Below, in pieces: positions 20,457 through 29,325 of a stretch of 64,000 bases of DNA. Each line of letters opens with the position of its first letter. Within the stretch, counting starts at the first letter, position 1. A model generated the notes under the pieces. It searched no databases, was not told the origin of the DNA, and was given only the letters and a program-made list of their open reading frames with translations. This DNA is from Hanleya hanleyi. Lineage: Eukaryota > Mollusca > Polyplacophora > Lepidopleurida > Hanleyidae. Where the stretch lies: NCBI GenBank assembly GCA_036873755.1, contig JAVTVY010019003.1, positions 1-64,000 of the forward strand, written 5' to 3'. A program made the translations under genes and the position numbers.

Positions 20457-20849
20457 GTTATCTAGACTCCGTTTTGTGAGATGTCTTCTCTCTATATGCT
20501 TTTGTGTATGGAACGCATATATCTACATAGATTGGATGGCATGAAAAATGACTTCGAATATGCTTGGCATTCACAGATGCAAGTCTTGTTTATATGCAAG
20601 AGCTGGGAACTCAGAGATGAACTAGATAAGAACTCGAAGCTGTGGGATGGGCCAGTTAAGAGCACGGAGTTCCTGGAGGTGACGTCAAGTGACGGCTTCA
20701 CCGGAAGTGACGTCACCACATGCAGGTGCGCTTACCTATGTAGATCGTCGGAAGAGACGTCATCGCACGCATGCGTAGGCGCCTGGTGATGCCCTCTGTA
20801 CCCTATAGCTCGTAGGCCTCGTAGATGATTACAATTTCGGCACCGTAAA
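20457..20849. other. Right-TIR-like block inside element 2
   Basis: 20680-20745 carries repeated GTGACGTCA, and CCGGAAGTGACGTCAC at 20701-20716, then GCGCTTACCTATGTAG. This resembles the outer right TIRs at 12735-12916 and 26140-26300. A 102-codon plus-strand frame at 20481-20789 spans it but has no recognisable domain and is not annotated as a gene. Confidence 0.5.
20701..20716 (+). promoter_or_regulatory. Composite ETS-CRE motif
   Basis: CCGGAAGTGACGTCAC joins an ETS core (CCGGAAGT) with a full CRE palindrome (TGACGTCA). Another TGACGTCA lies at about 20681. The arrangement matches the composite ETS/CREB element known from animal promoters. Activity is inferred. Confidence 0.5.
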
Positions 20850-21503
20850 CTTTCCCTTTCTGGATAGTAATATTCCAGTGAGACATGCATATGGTATATA
20901 CATATCTCGCTAGTAGCATTGGCTAGATCCTGTGTTAAATGTGACGATTTTAATCAACTTCCCCAACATTGTTGCAGAAACTTATAAAACAGGGCTATAC
21001 CACCAAGCGTCTCCACTCAAAGTTTCTCAAATTTGGCGATACATATCGCATGCTGATAGCAAAATACGAGCGTAGCGTGCAAGATTTATGGCATTACGTT
21101 TCGTAACTTGTGTCTAATTCCGCTTAACCCAGGGCTAGGGGTCATATGGACCCATGTACTTCAAGATCCTCATGGTGCTCAAATGAACCGTCACAAACAA
21201 AGCGTGACTGAGATACATAATTCTCTGGATGACGACTTGACAACGAATATCATAGGGATTAAGAATACTGATCAGCGATAGGGATTTGACATTTTGGAAC
21301 ATCATGATGTCTTGCCGGCATCATTGACAACTGTTGACCGCTTCTGTCTTGCAGGAAACTAGCCTATGTTTATGTATACTGTTGATTGTCTCTTTGAATT
21401 TGGTGCCGTTATATGAAATATGGAATAGATCTTTAGATTACGGACGCGAATATTCTTTAATGGACGACGGCTGAATTATAAATGACGGACCAGACGCTTA
21501 TAA
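20850..21503 (+). repeat. Interspersed repeat R1, copy B
   Basis: Begins at about CTTTCCCTTTCTGGATAGTA and runs to the tail block GGACCAGACGCTTATAAGG. It is collinear with copy C and, without the nested insert, with copy A. The frames seen in copy C are broken here (for example TGA after GGACGACGGC). It joins the TIR block at 21504 directly. Confidence 0.8.
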
Positions 21504-21660
21504 GGTAATAGTGGTCCCCAGTGACTCGGGGCTAGGCGAGTGGTGAAGGGTGGGGATAGGGAATGCATATTTGCCGGAGAACACGCGGAACACGAAATTT
21601 ACACCGCTATAGTGGGAGTAGGCGAGCACCCATACATATAGTACCCCTCAGGTGCGTCTA
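21504..21660 (+). repeat. Internal left-TIR block of a Polinton
   Basis: GGTAATAGTGGTCCCCAGTG onward is close to 8413-8480 and to the reverse of 12225-12345. It is oriented like a left end reading into the plus-strand genes that follow, so an element start may have been lost or replaced by R1 copy B. Confidence 0.65.
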
Positions 21661-21706
21661 TAAAACACCGCCTCACTCCATTCCATGCTCTCATTCCCAC
21701 TGAGCC

Positions 21707-22027
21707 ATGACGGAGACCTGTGCGGCTCGCGTTTTACGGTATCCGATCGTGGTTTATTCACTCGCGGGGTACCGAGCGGTGGTCCGGTCCATGTTTGCAG
21801 ATGGCAACGACAACGAGGGGCGAAGCCATATACTTGATGACTTCACAGAAGCGGTACTTGCGGGAGTCGACTCCATGAGGCGGTGTGCTATCACACAACT
21901 TGATGCCCGAACTATGGCACGAGCGGTCACGTCGAAATCAGCGACGGCTCGCTGGCCTCACAATGCTCTCTTTGCCCTATTGACCCTAACGCTGTGGCAA
22001 AGACAGAATATACCCCTTTTTGCATAA
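21707..22027 (+). CDS. Unrecognised 106-residue protein, first frame after the TIR
   Basis: Open frame starting MTETCAARVLRYPIVVYSLA. It lies about 50 bp downstream of the TIR block and upstream of the integrase on the same strand. Its middle is predicted helical: ILDDFTEAVLAGVDSMRR, a short loop (CAITQ), then LDARTMARAV. This helix-loop-helix spacing is vaguely like the second and third helices of a histone fold, but the first part does not fit well. There is no catalytic motif, signal peptide or repeat. It could also be a truncated piece of a longer Polinton gene. Confidence 0.4.
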   Translation: MTETCAARVLRYPIVVYSLAGYRAVVRSMFADGNDNEGRSHILDDFTEAVLAGVDSMRRCAITQLDARTMARAVTSKSATARWPHNALFALLTLTLWQRQNIPLFA

Positions 22028-22089
22028 AAGCCCCATGCTCGGGCCACCAGTCAATAAGAGCGTGGAATCGACTTCAAGATGACGGATAA

Positions 22090-23050
22090 TTTCGTACGTA
22101 TGTCTCATCCAGAGGTATTGAGAAGTGCTTGGAGATCATCGAAAATATTGGGGATGTGTGCGACAGACCCACTAGAAACCGTTTGATTGACGAGGACTGG
22201 TTGGCGAAAATTCAAACGGGTGTTGAGTGGCGAATTGATGAAAACCTCGTCCAAGGCATGGACAACTAATGACAAGCGGACTTGGTCGATATGAGTGCCT
22301 TTGCTACACACAAAAGCTATCTCTTGACCTGCATCGATATCCTATCGAAATATGCCTGGGTCTTCCCTATCAAGACGAAAACGTGGGAGAATGTCATCAA
22401 TGCCTTCAAGCAGGTCTTCAAGACGGAGCGCAAACCCTTGTACTTACAGCCGGATGAAGGGACAGAATTCCTCAACAGACCCTTTCAGCAGTTTCTGAAA
22501 ACACACACGGTGTTCTTATGTCTCACGTACAACGCGACCAAAGTCTCGGTCGTCGAGGGTTTCAATCGCACTTTCAAATGCCGCATGTACAAGTACATCG
22601 ATCAGAATACACGTCGGTTCTTTCCCAGTTGGTGGCAGGATACAATCGGGCCTATCATCGCAGTATCCAGACAGCCCCCATCTAAGTCACCCATCGCAAC
22701 GAAGTCCAAGTCGGGACCATCCTATATCTCACGGCATCCATCCAACGTCTAAGTCCACATTAATTCCAGCGTGGTGATCAAGGGTACATCAGCAAAGTCA
22801 AGGACAGGTTCGAAAAATCATACCTGCCCAACTGGAGCAAAACACACTTTGTGTAATCACTCTTCACTTGCCCCGTCAACCCACGGTATAACAACTGGAA
22901 GGTCTCCAAGGGGAATCCCTGGAAGGGACGTTTTATGACGTGGAGTTACAGCCCGTGGTGAAATCCACATCAGATTACTACCGTGTGGAACGCATCCTGA
23001 ACACCGGGCAACGCCGAGGCAAGATGTCTCACTTCGTGAAGTTTGAAAGA
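22090..23050 (+). pseudogene. Polinton retrovirus-like integrase (best copy of the core)
   Basis: The N-terminal stretch (22090-22266) is open but diverged and ends in two adjacent stops (TAA TGA, 22267-22272), just where the conserved QADLVDM word begins. The core is open from there to 22750. The first catalytic Asp is in LTCIDILSKYAWVFPIKTKT, the second in LQPDEGTEFLNRPFQQF, and the Glu in VVEGFNRTFKCRMYKYI, so all three DDE residues are present. After 22750 the C-terminal chromo-like region continues in other frames (KSYLPNWSKTHFV; EGTFYDVELQPVVKSTSDYY; VERIL). At least two stops plus frameshifts inactivate it. The same order, integrase then membrane protein, is seen in element 1. Confidence 0.88.
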
Positions 23051-23231
23051 TGGCCGTGTTCATTCAATTTGTCAATCTCATCAAACCCGTAAAGTCCAAG
23101 TGGGCGCTGTGATCACGGTCTTAGTCCTCCTGGGTTTGATGTATGGGGGTGTCTTCCACGACGTGGTCATTATCATCTCGTTACTCAACCGGCCGAAACC
23201 CTTTTTGACGGCAGGTCAGGTGAGAAAACTA
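23043..23231 (+). pseudogene. Polinton membrane protein, truncated by R1
   Basis: The frame 23043-23246 contains VGAVITVLVLLGLMYGGVFH and VVIIISLLNRPKPFLTAGQ, alike to 9448-9756. The polar tail is missing because R1 copy C begins at about 23228. The frame then ends within R1. Confidence 0.65.
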
Positions 23232-23890
23232 TCCCTTTCTGGATAGTAATATTCCAGTGGGACTTGCATATGGCGTATGCATATCTCGCTTAGTAGCATT
23301 TGCTAGATCCTGTGTTAAATGTTATGATTTTAATCAACGTCACAAAACATTGTTGCAGAAACTTATAAAACAGGGCTATTCCACCAAGCGCCTCCACTCA
23401 AAGTTTCTCAAATTTGGCGATACATATCGCATGCTGATAGCAAAATACGAACGTAGCGTGCAAGATCTATGGCGCTACGTTTCGTAGCTTGTGTCTAATT
23501 CCGCTTAACCCGGGGCTAGGGGCCGTATGAACCCATGTACTTCAAGATCCTCATGGTACTCATATGAACAGTCACAATCAAAGCGTGACTGAGATACATC
23601 ATTCTTTAGATGACGACTTTACAACGAATATTATGGATTAAGAATACTGATCAGCGATACGGATTTGATATTTTTGGAACATCATGCTGTCTTGTCGGCA
23701 TCATTGAAAACTGCTTGAAAGCTTCTCTCTTGCAGGAAACAAGCCTATGTTTATGTATACAATGATTGTCTTTTTGAATTTGGTGCTAATACTGTTATAT
23801 GGAATATGGAATAGGTCTTTGGATTATGGACGCGGATATTCTCTAATGGACGACGGCTGGATTATGAATGACGGACTAGACGCTTGTAAC
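23228..23890 (+). repeat. Interspersed repeat R1, copy C (longest open frames)
   Basis: Collinear with copy B. A frame at 23257-23487 ends with KLIKQGYSTKRLHSKFLKFG and YRMLIAKYERSVQDLW. This Lys/Tyr-rich tail resembles C-terminal tails of some transposon-encoded proteins, but I cannot name the family. Copies A and B show the same block with frame breaks. The tail block of R1 also occurs in reverse orientation at 25255-25385. Confidence 0.75.
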
Positions 23891-24154
23891 GATATACTTA
23901 ACGGCCCGGTCTTACCCCTATCGACCACCATCACACTCACTACCAGACTCTACCGGGTACAGACGCAGCTTATTCCTACATCACAGACCCAGCTTACTAC
24001 CGTACCTACTACACTACAAGCCCAGTCTACCACAGTACCTTCTTCACCAAAGACTGCCACGGTACTTACTACACCCGAACATTGCGGATTACTGCTGAAC
24101 GGCTTGTGGGTCCCTACAAGATTTACGAGAGCGAGTTACCACGCCAAAGGATAA
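23747..24154 (+). CDS. Putative type-I/II membrane protein with Thr-rich stalk (135 residues)
   Basis: The frame starts MFMYTMIVFLNLVLILLYGI, a clear membrane or signal-anchor segment (residues 2-21). This is followed by an acidic/Gly/Asp-rich part (SLMDDGWIMNDGLDAC) and then a long Thr/Pro/Gln/Ser-rich stretch (about residues 58-115) that would be O-glycosylated if secreted. The start is preceded by TTCTCTCTTGCAG, which looks like a 3' splice site. The first 48 codons lie in R1 and are broken in copies A and B; the Thr-rich part is outside R1. It could be an R1 or Polinton gene, or a chance fusion. Confidence 0.4.
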   Translation: MFMYTMIVFLNLVLILLYGIWNRSLDYGRGYSLMDDGWIMNDGLDACNDILNGPVLPLSTTITLTTRLYRVQTQLIPTSQTQLTTVPTTLQAQSTTVPSSPKTATVLTTPEHCGLLLNGLWVPTRFTRASYHAKG

Positions 24155-24316
24155 AACTTCAACCATGGACCCCAATGGTATCATCCCAAAACAGATCCGA
24201 CGGGATAAGGACAGACGTATTTCCTTCAGAAGCTTATTCAACACGCCGGCAGCACGATAGCCCCACACATCGTCCGAGTCGTGTGGTATTAGTGAGAAAG
24301 GCAAGCCGCCTATGCG

Positions 24317-24700
24317 ACTACCCTGACCGACTTGGAACCGGACACCATAGTGATTGTCGACGGTCTCATGGTGGAAACCGATTATCGATTGACCCAGCTC
24401 TTTACCAAAGGTAGTCACCATCGGCGACTCATCGTGTAGCGTCATCTACATCGTGCAGAATTTGTTTAGTAAGAGCTTGAATGGTCATTACCTGGTGGTG
24501 TTTAAAAACCCAAGAAACACCACTCAACTGTTGCATCTGACGAGACAAATGTACCCTGGGCGCACCGAGTTTGCGCGGGAAGCCTTTGGCGATGACCCCA
24601 TAGTACGGCTAGATGCTCATCGACCTGAAACAAGGCACTCCCAAAATAGTCGGAAATCCGCAGCGTTGGGCTTAGATGCAAGAAAAAAGCCCGTGACACC
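24317..24700 (+). pseudogene. Polinton packaging ATPase, C-terminal half
   Basis: Visible parts are Walker B-like TIVIVDGLMVE (the usual DD is DG), LFTKGSHHRRL (the sensor-like SHHRN region), then a stop. In the next frame come IYIVQNLFSKSL, LVVFKNPRNTTQLLHL and RQMYPG, and in a third frame MLIDLKQGTP at about 24610. The order matches the family. At least two frameshifts are present, at about 24430 and 24600. The P-loop half is missing upstream, where the Thr-rich frame and unrelated sequence lie. Confidence 0.82.
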
Positions 24701-24779
24701 GCCTCCCACACCACACGGATCGAGAACTTACCAGTGTGATACACCCAGTTGTGTGGGTGCTCGAGAGAGTTTAATGTCG

Positions 24780-25167
24780 TTTTCAACATTTTTTGACCAT
24801 CTTTCAAGGGATGTTTTTCCGAGACGTTCCCGTTAGATCGGATCGACCCAGGGAGCATTGGATGGCCGTGTACTTGACAAAAGACCGGGGCGAATACTTT
24901 GCCCAGTACGGCATCCATCCGTCCATCCCGACCTGACGGCCTTTATGGACGAAGGTACAGAGACGTGGTGTTGGAAGTCAAGCGTTGCAAGGCCTCAACA
25001 GTAGCGTGTTTGAACAATACTGCCTGTTTTACCTCTACCACCGGTGTCGTGGATACCCCATACCTAGGATCGTACAGATGTTTGACAAGTACCCTCAGGC
25101 CCAGGACCGAGATGTACTGGTGTTTATCGAAGACCATTTCAATGTACAGGCACCGTTCTCCGCTTAA
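24780..25167 (+). pseudogene. Polinton adenovirus-type cysteine protease
   Basis: First frame: EHWMAVYLTKDRGEYFAQYG at 24854-24913, with the catalytic His in HW. A frameshift near 24930 leads to DLTAFMDE. The last frame (24985-25167) has SVFEQYCLFYLYHRCRGYP with the catalytic Cys in QYC, then IVQMFDKYPQAQDRD, and terminates at 25167. The family processes virion proteins and is about 200 residues. It follows the ATPase on the same strand. AATAAA at 25203 would serve as its polyadenylation signal. Confidence 0.83.
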
Positions 25168-25202
25168 GTTCTCACGTGGTTGTTCTCATTTTGTTGTTGT
25201 TG

Positions 25203-25208
25203 AATAAA
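25203..25208 (+). terminator. Polyadenylation signal after protease
   Basis: AATAAA 35 bases after the protease stop codon. Confidence 0.45.
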
Positions 25209-25254
25209 GAAAATGAGTTCTCACCCAATACCCTATCTTATGTGTTTTTATTGG

Positions 25255-25385
25255 TGTTTTATTGATTACAAGCGTCTAGTCCGTCATTCATAATCCAGCC
25301 GTCGTCCATTAGAGAAAATCCGCGTCCATAATCCAAAGACCTATTCCATTTTCCACATAACAGTATTAGCACCAATGCACCAGGT
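25255..25385 (-). repeat. Inverted copy of the R1 tail
   Basis: ACAAGCGTCTAGTCCGTCAT through GGTCTTTGGA-type words in reverse. This is the reverse complement of about 23770-23888 in copy C. Copy C and this block thus flank the ATPase-protease segment as an inverted pair. Confidence 0.85.
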
Positions 25386-25500
25386 GCACATGCTGACTAG
25401 CGTAGGAGCAAGCCGTATACTTCTTGTGCCCCGATGTTTTCGTTAGGGGAGGTAATGGCCAAGCGTTTTGAACCGGTTAAAACTAGTTCGGCGACTCGCC

Positions 25501-25506
25501 TTATAA
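25501..25506 (+). promoter_or_regulatory. TATA box upstream of the two-finger gene
   Basis: TTATAAAAGC at 25501-25510 lies about 35-40 bases before the finger-coding frame, preceded by GC-rich sequence. It is plausible as a core promoter. Confidence 0.4.
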
Positions 25507-25539
25507 AAGCGAAAGTACGGTCTCGTTGTTCACTCTGTC

Positions 25540-25959
25540 AGGACGTTCACGTGCATGACGTGCTGGAAGGCCTTTTATCGCCTGCATAGTTTACGTCGTC
25601 ACACACGTGATCGGCATAAATACCCACACATGCGTGTACGGAGTGTGATATATTCTTTAAGCATCCCAGTCAACTGAGACGTCATCAACGCGTCATCCAT
25701 GGGATGCCCATTCTCGAGACAAAGAGGACACAATGAAAATATTGAAGAGCACATGCATCCCCGAGTTAAAGAGCCCATGGAGGTCGATCCGCCGTTCCGA
25801 GTAGAAGAGTCCATGGAGATAGGGGAGATCTACCAGGCTACCTTCCGGGTAGATGGAGATCATGGCGTAAACCAGTTATACAAACAATACAAGGGGAATT
25901 CCCAGACTACATCTCATCTCCTATTGGCTAATTCTCCCCTCCGCCAATCCACAGTCTAG
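25540..25959 (+). pseudogene. Two-finger C2H2 protein, split by a frameshift
   Basis: Finger 1 at 25552-25617 reads C-x2-C-x12-H-x4-H (words CMTCWKAFYRLHS and RRHTRDRH). Finger 2 at 25635-25700 is in another frame (words CTECDIFFKHPSQL and RRHQRVIH), again with a perfect C-x2-C-x12-H-x4-H and the conserved Phe and Leu. Between them the frame changes by one. After finger 2 an acidic frame in the first phase continues (25699-25959: EEHMHPRVKEPMEVDPPF and similar). There is no upstream ATG in frame before Cys1; the only ATG lies inside the finger. It sits between the protease/R1 tail and the right TIR. Its finger 2 helix resembles that of the protein at 18799-19206 (HQRVIH versus HQRNIH). DNA-binding function is inferred from the family. 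Confidence 0.7.
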
Positions 25960-26300
25960 CATGTACCCCGCTGCTGATCATTGAAACATTCTCATTGGTT
26001 GTGTGCTCATTGATTAATGATTAAGACATCGAAATGGAATAAATACTCGATGCGGGGTTTGCACCATTGCCTGACGGATATAACAACGTCGACTGGATCA
26101 AGATCTCGAAACCGTAGCCCGGAAATGAGCTGCATATGACGTTTGACTCGGATGCGACGTTTGACCTTCACATGGCCTTGGCGTCGGATGTGACCTTTGC
26201 CTCGGACGTGACGTCACCGGATGGGACGTCACCGGAAGTTACGCCACATTTCCCCCACACCCACTGAAATGCGATCAGATTGTGCCCTTCCTATACTAAT
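25960..26300 (-). repeat. Right TIR of Polinton element 2
   Basis: 26140-26300 aligns with 12735-12916: repeated GACCTT/GACGTT words, CCGGATGGGACGTCACCGGA at about 26217-26236, CGCCACATTTCCCCC, GAAATGCGATCAGATT and the tip. The inner part is less clear. Confidence 0.7.
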
Positions 26301-27732
26301 TAGGTATGGGCTAGTGATGGTTCAATATACTCTAAATTGGGGGAAAATGCTATCGCTGGAACATCATAGATAATATGTAAATTGGCCTGGCACATGTCCA
26401 GAAAAATCTATTCCCAATACATCTTTTCATCTATTAACATCCTGCCTTCAAATATGTCAAAAGTTGAGGTGACCTTTATATGCACCAGTTTTTTTCTGAG
26501 CCACAACTGACAGAAGAGATGTTATAGAATCAACATTGCCATGGCGACGGCAGCGGGTGTGTAATGAAAATATCCTGAAATTTATTTTTTATTTACAAAG
26601 TGACCAAGAAACTTCTAAGTCATGAAGATCAACTATTGTAGAGAGATAAATAGAAAGTATTACACAAAACAATTCACTTCCGGAATGAATATGGTCCACT
26701 CGCTGTAGCTGATCGTCTATTCTCCGAGATAACAACAAACATTTAGTGGTATGTAACGTGTATTGATATTGACGTTCTGGTAATTTGTGATGTAGGACAT
26801 CATCATGTCTATACACTAAACTGTGACAGCTCAGTAACCATGGTAACACAGTCAGATCATATATATTCTTCCAGTCGTCAGAGTCCTACTCATTGGGATG
26901 TGGACATGCAGTCAGTTGGTGCTGATTTACTGGTAAGTTACGTTCTGAAGAAAGTAATTAGCCCGACCAAAAACACCTTCTTGTCCGCGCCCAGTAAAGG
27001 TTTCCATAACGCCTGCCATCCGTAATCACTTCAATTCATCTGAGGAAAATTCCGACTTTTTAGTACAAAGGCTGAAATGACAAATGAGGCATATTTTCTG
27101 TCGGCAGAACAACGGAGACTGGCATTGATGAGTAAAATTAGCCTTCCCTGACTGTAAACAGCAAAAGTAATTAGGAATATTACATAGATATATTATCGTT
27201 AACTAAATTCCCCACATTGCAGGGATGAGTATGCCCAGTATACTCCTCTTAACGCACTCCATTATTGTAAACAATCTCTAAAGGATATCTTCGTACATCT
27301 GGTCATTTTTACACTGATAACTCTAACCAGCCATCATTGTATTAACCCACAAGTAGTCTTAAAGGAATTCTTTCCCTCAAAAATTATTTCCATACATACA
27401 AAATGATTCGTAGGTGAGCTGAACTCCATAGTAAATTGTCATTTCTGAAAATATACGGTATAGTACTCATTAAATTCAAATCATAAATTACAATGAAAAT
27501 TAAAGTATATTGTACAAATGCGTTTATACCGGTACCACGGAAAATGTGAAAATGCTGAAATGATAAGCTGTTCTTTAAAATCCAAATTGACAGAACAGTT
27601 TTGTATACAAAGTGTGGGTGAACTAGTCTCATGTAATCTATATATGGCTTGGAGTGAGTGAATGTGATTTAATGCCGCTTTCATCATTCTGTTTCCATTC
27701 ATATCACGGCAGGATACCTACACGTGACAGAG
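26301..27732. other. Unassigned sequence, no gene recognised
   Basis: AT-rich, with only short frames. It contains GTAACCATGGTAAC (26834-26847), a perfect palindrome of the RFX X-box type, and TTGCCATGGCGAC near 26538. The Polinton cluster lies to its left and a minisatellite to its right. Confidence 0.4.
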
Positions 27733-29325
27733 CGGTCCCAATGCCGCCTCGAGCACCGAACCATCACGGTCCCAATGCCGCCTCGAGCACCGAAGTATCA
27801 CGGTCCCAATGCCGCCTCGAGCATCGAACCATTACGGTCCCAATGCCGCCTCGAGCACCGAACCATCACGGTCCCAATGCCGCCTCGAGCACCGAAGTAT
27901 CACGGTCCCAATGCCGCCTCGAGCACCGAACCATCACGGTCCCAATGCCGCCTCGAGCACCGAACCATCACGGTCCCAATGCCGCCTCGAGCACCGAAGT
28001 ATCACGGTCCCAATGCCGCCTCGAGCACCGAACCATCACGATCCAAATGCCGCCTCGAGCACCGAACCATCACGGTCCCAATGCCGCCTCGAGCACCGAA
28101 ACATCACGGTCCCAATGCCGCCTCGAGCACCGAACCATCACGGTCCCAATGCCGCCTCGAGCACCGAACCATCACGGTCCCAATGCCGCCTCGAGCACCG
28201 AAGTATCACGGTCCCAATGTCGCCTCGAGCATCGAACCATCACGGTCCCAATGCCGCCTCGAGCACCGAACCATCACGGTCCCAATGCCGCCTCGAGCAC
28301 CGAAGTATCACGGTCCCAATGCCGCCTCGAGCACCGAACCATCACGGTCCCAATGCCGCCTCGAGCACCGAACCATCACGGTCCCAATGCCGCCTCGAGC
28401 ACCGAAGTATCACGGTCCCAATGTCGCCTCGAGCATCGAACCATCACGGTCCCAATGCCGCCTCGAGCACCGAACCATCACGGTCCCAATGCCGCCTCGA
28501 GCACCGAAGTATCACGGTCCCAATGCCGCCTCGAGCACCGAACCATCACGGTCCCAATGCCGCCTCGAGCACCGAACCATCACGGTCCCAATGCCGCCTC
28601 GAGCACCGAACCATCACGGTCCAATGCCGCCTCGAGCACCGAACCATCACGGTCCCAATGCCGCCTCGAGCACCGAAGTATCACGGTCCCAATGTCGCCT
28701 CGAGCATCGAACCATCACGGTCCCAATGCCGCCTCGAGCACCGGAACCATCACGGTCCCAATGCCGCCTCGAGCACCGAAGATCACGGTCCCACGCCGCC
28801 TCGAGCACTGAACCATCACGGTCCCTGCCGCCTTGAGCACCGAACCATCACGATCCAAATGCCGCCACGAGCACCGAACCATCACGATCCCAATGCCGCC
28901 TCGAGCACCGAACCATCACGGTCCCAATGCCGCCTCGAGCCGAACCATCACGGTCCAATGCCGCCTCGAGCACCGAACCATCACGGTCCCAATGCCGCCT
29001 CGAGCACCGAAGTATCACGGTCCCAATGCCGCCTCGAGCATCGAACCATCACGGTCCCAATGCCGCTTCGAGCACCGAACCATCACGGTCCCAATGCCGC
29101 CTCGAGCACCGAAGTATCACGGTCCCAATGCCGCCTCGAGCACAGAACCATCACGGTCCCAATGCCGCCTCGAGCACCGAACCATCACGATCCAAATGCC
29201 GCCACGAGCACCGAACCATCACGGTCCCAATGCCGCCTCGAGCACCGAACCATCACGGTCCCAATGCCGCCTCGAGCACCGAACCATCACGGTCCCAATG
29301 CCGCCTCGAGCACCGAATCATCACT
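27733..29325. repeat. 34-bp GC-rich minisatellite (about 47 copies, 102-bp higher order)
   Basis: The unit is ACGGTCCCAATGCCGCCTCG followed by AGCACCGAACCATC, with an XhoI word CTCGAG in nearly all copies. Every third unit in long stretches ends GAAGTATC instead of GAACCATC, giving a 102-bp higher-order unit. No frame of the plus strand meets a stop, so overlapping frames of 385, 370 and 511 codons appear; they encode the same three ten- to twelve-residue words in rotating order (for example RSQCRLEHRTITVPMPPRAP). This is a repeat artefact, not a gene. Around 28750-28950, indels disturb the period. Confidence 0.95.

Larger units (their letters stand above)
18264..26300. mobile_element. Composite Maverick/Polinton cluster (element 2, 8.0 kb)
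   Basis: The left tip is AGTGGTATAG (18264) and the right tip is CTATACTAAT (26291-26300), inverted to each other and alike to element 1. Contents: left TIR; minus-strand zinc-finger protein and ATPase; an internal right-TIR-like block at 20680-20745; R1 copy B; an internal left-TIR-like block at 21504-21650; then plus-strand integrase, membrane protein, R1 copy C, ATPase C-terminus, protease and two-finger protein. The internal TIR blocks and opposite gene orientations suggest two or more elements nested or fused by recombination. No PolB or capsid gene was recognised. Confidence 0.75.

Noticed and set aside
20481..20789. 102-codon plus-strand frame as a gene
   Set aside because: It spans a TIR-like block with CRE palindromes, has no recognisable domain, and its composition is not distinctive.
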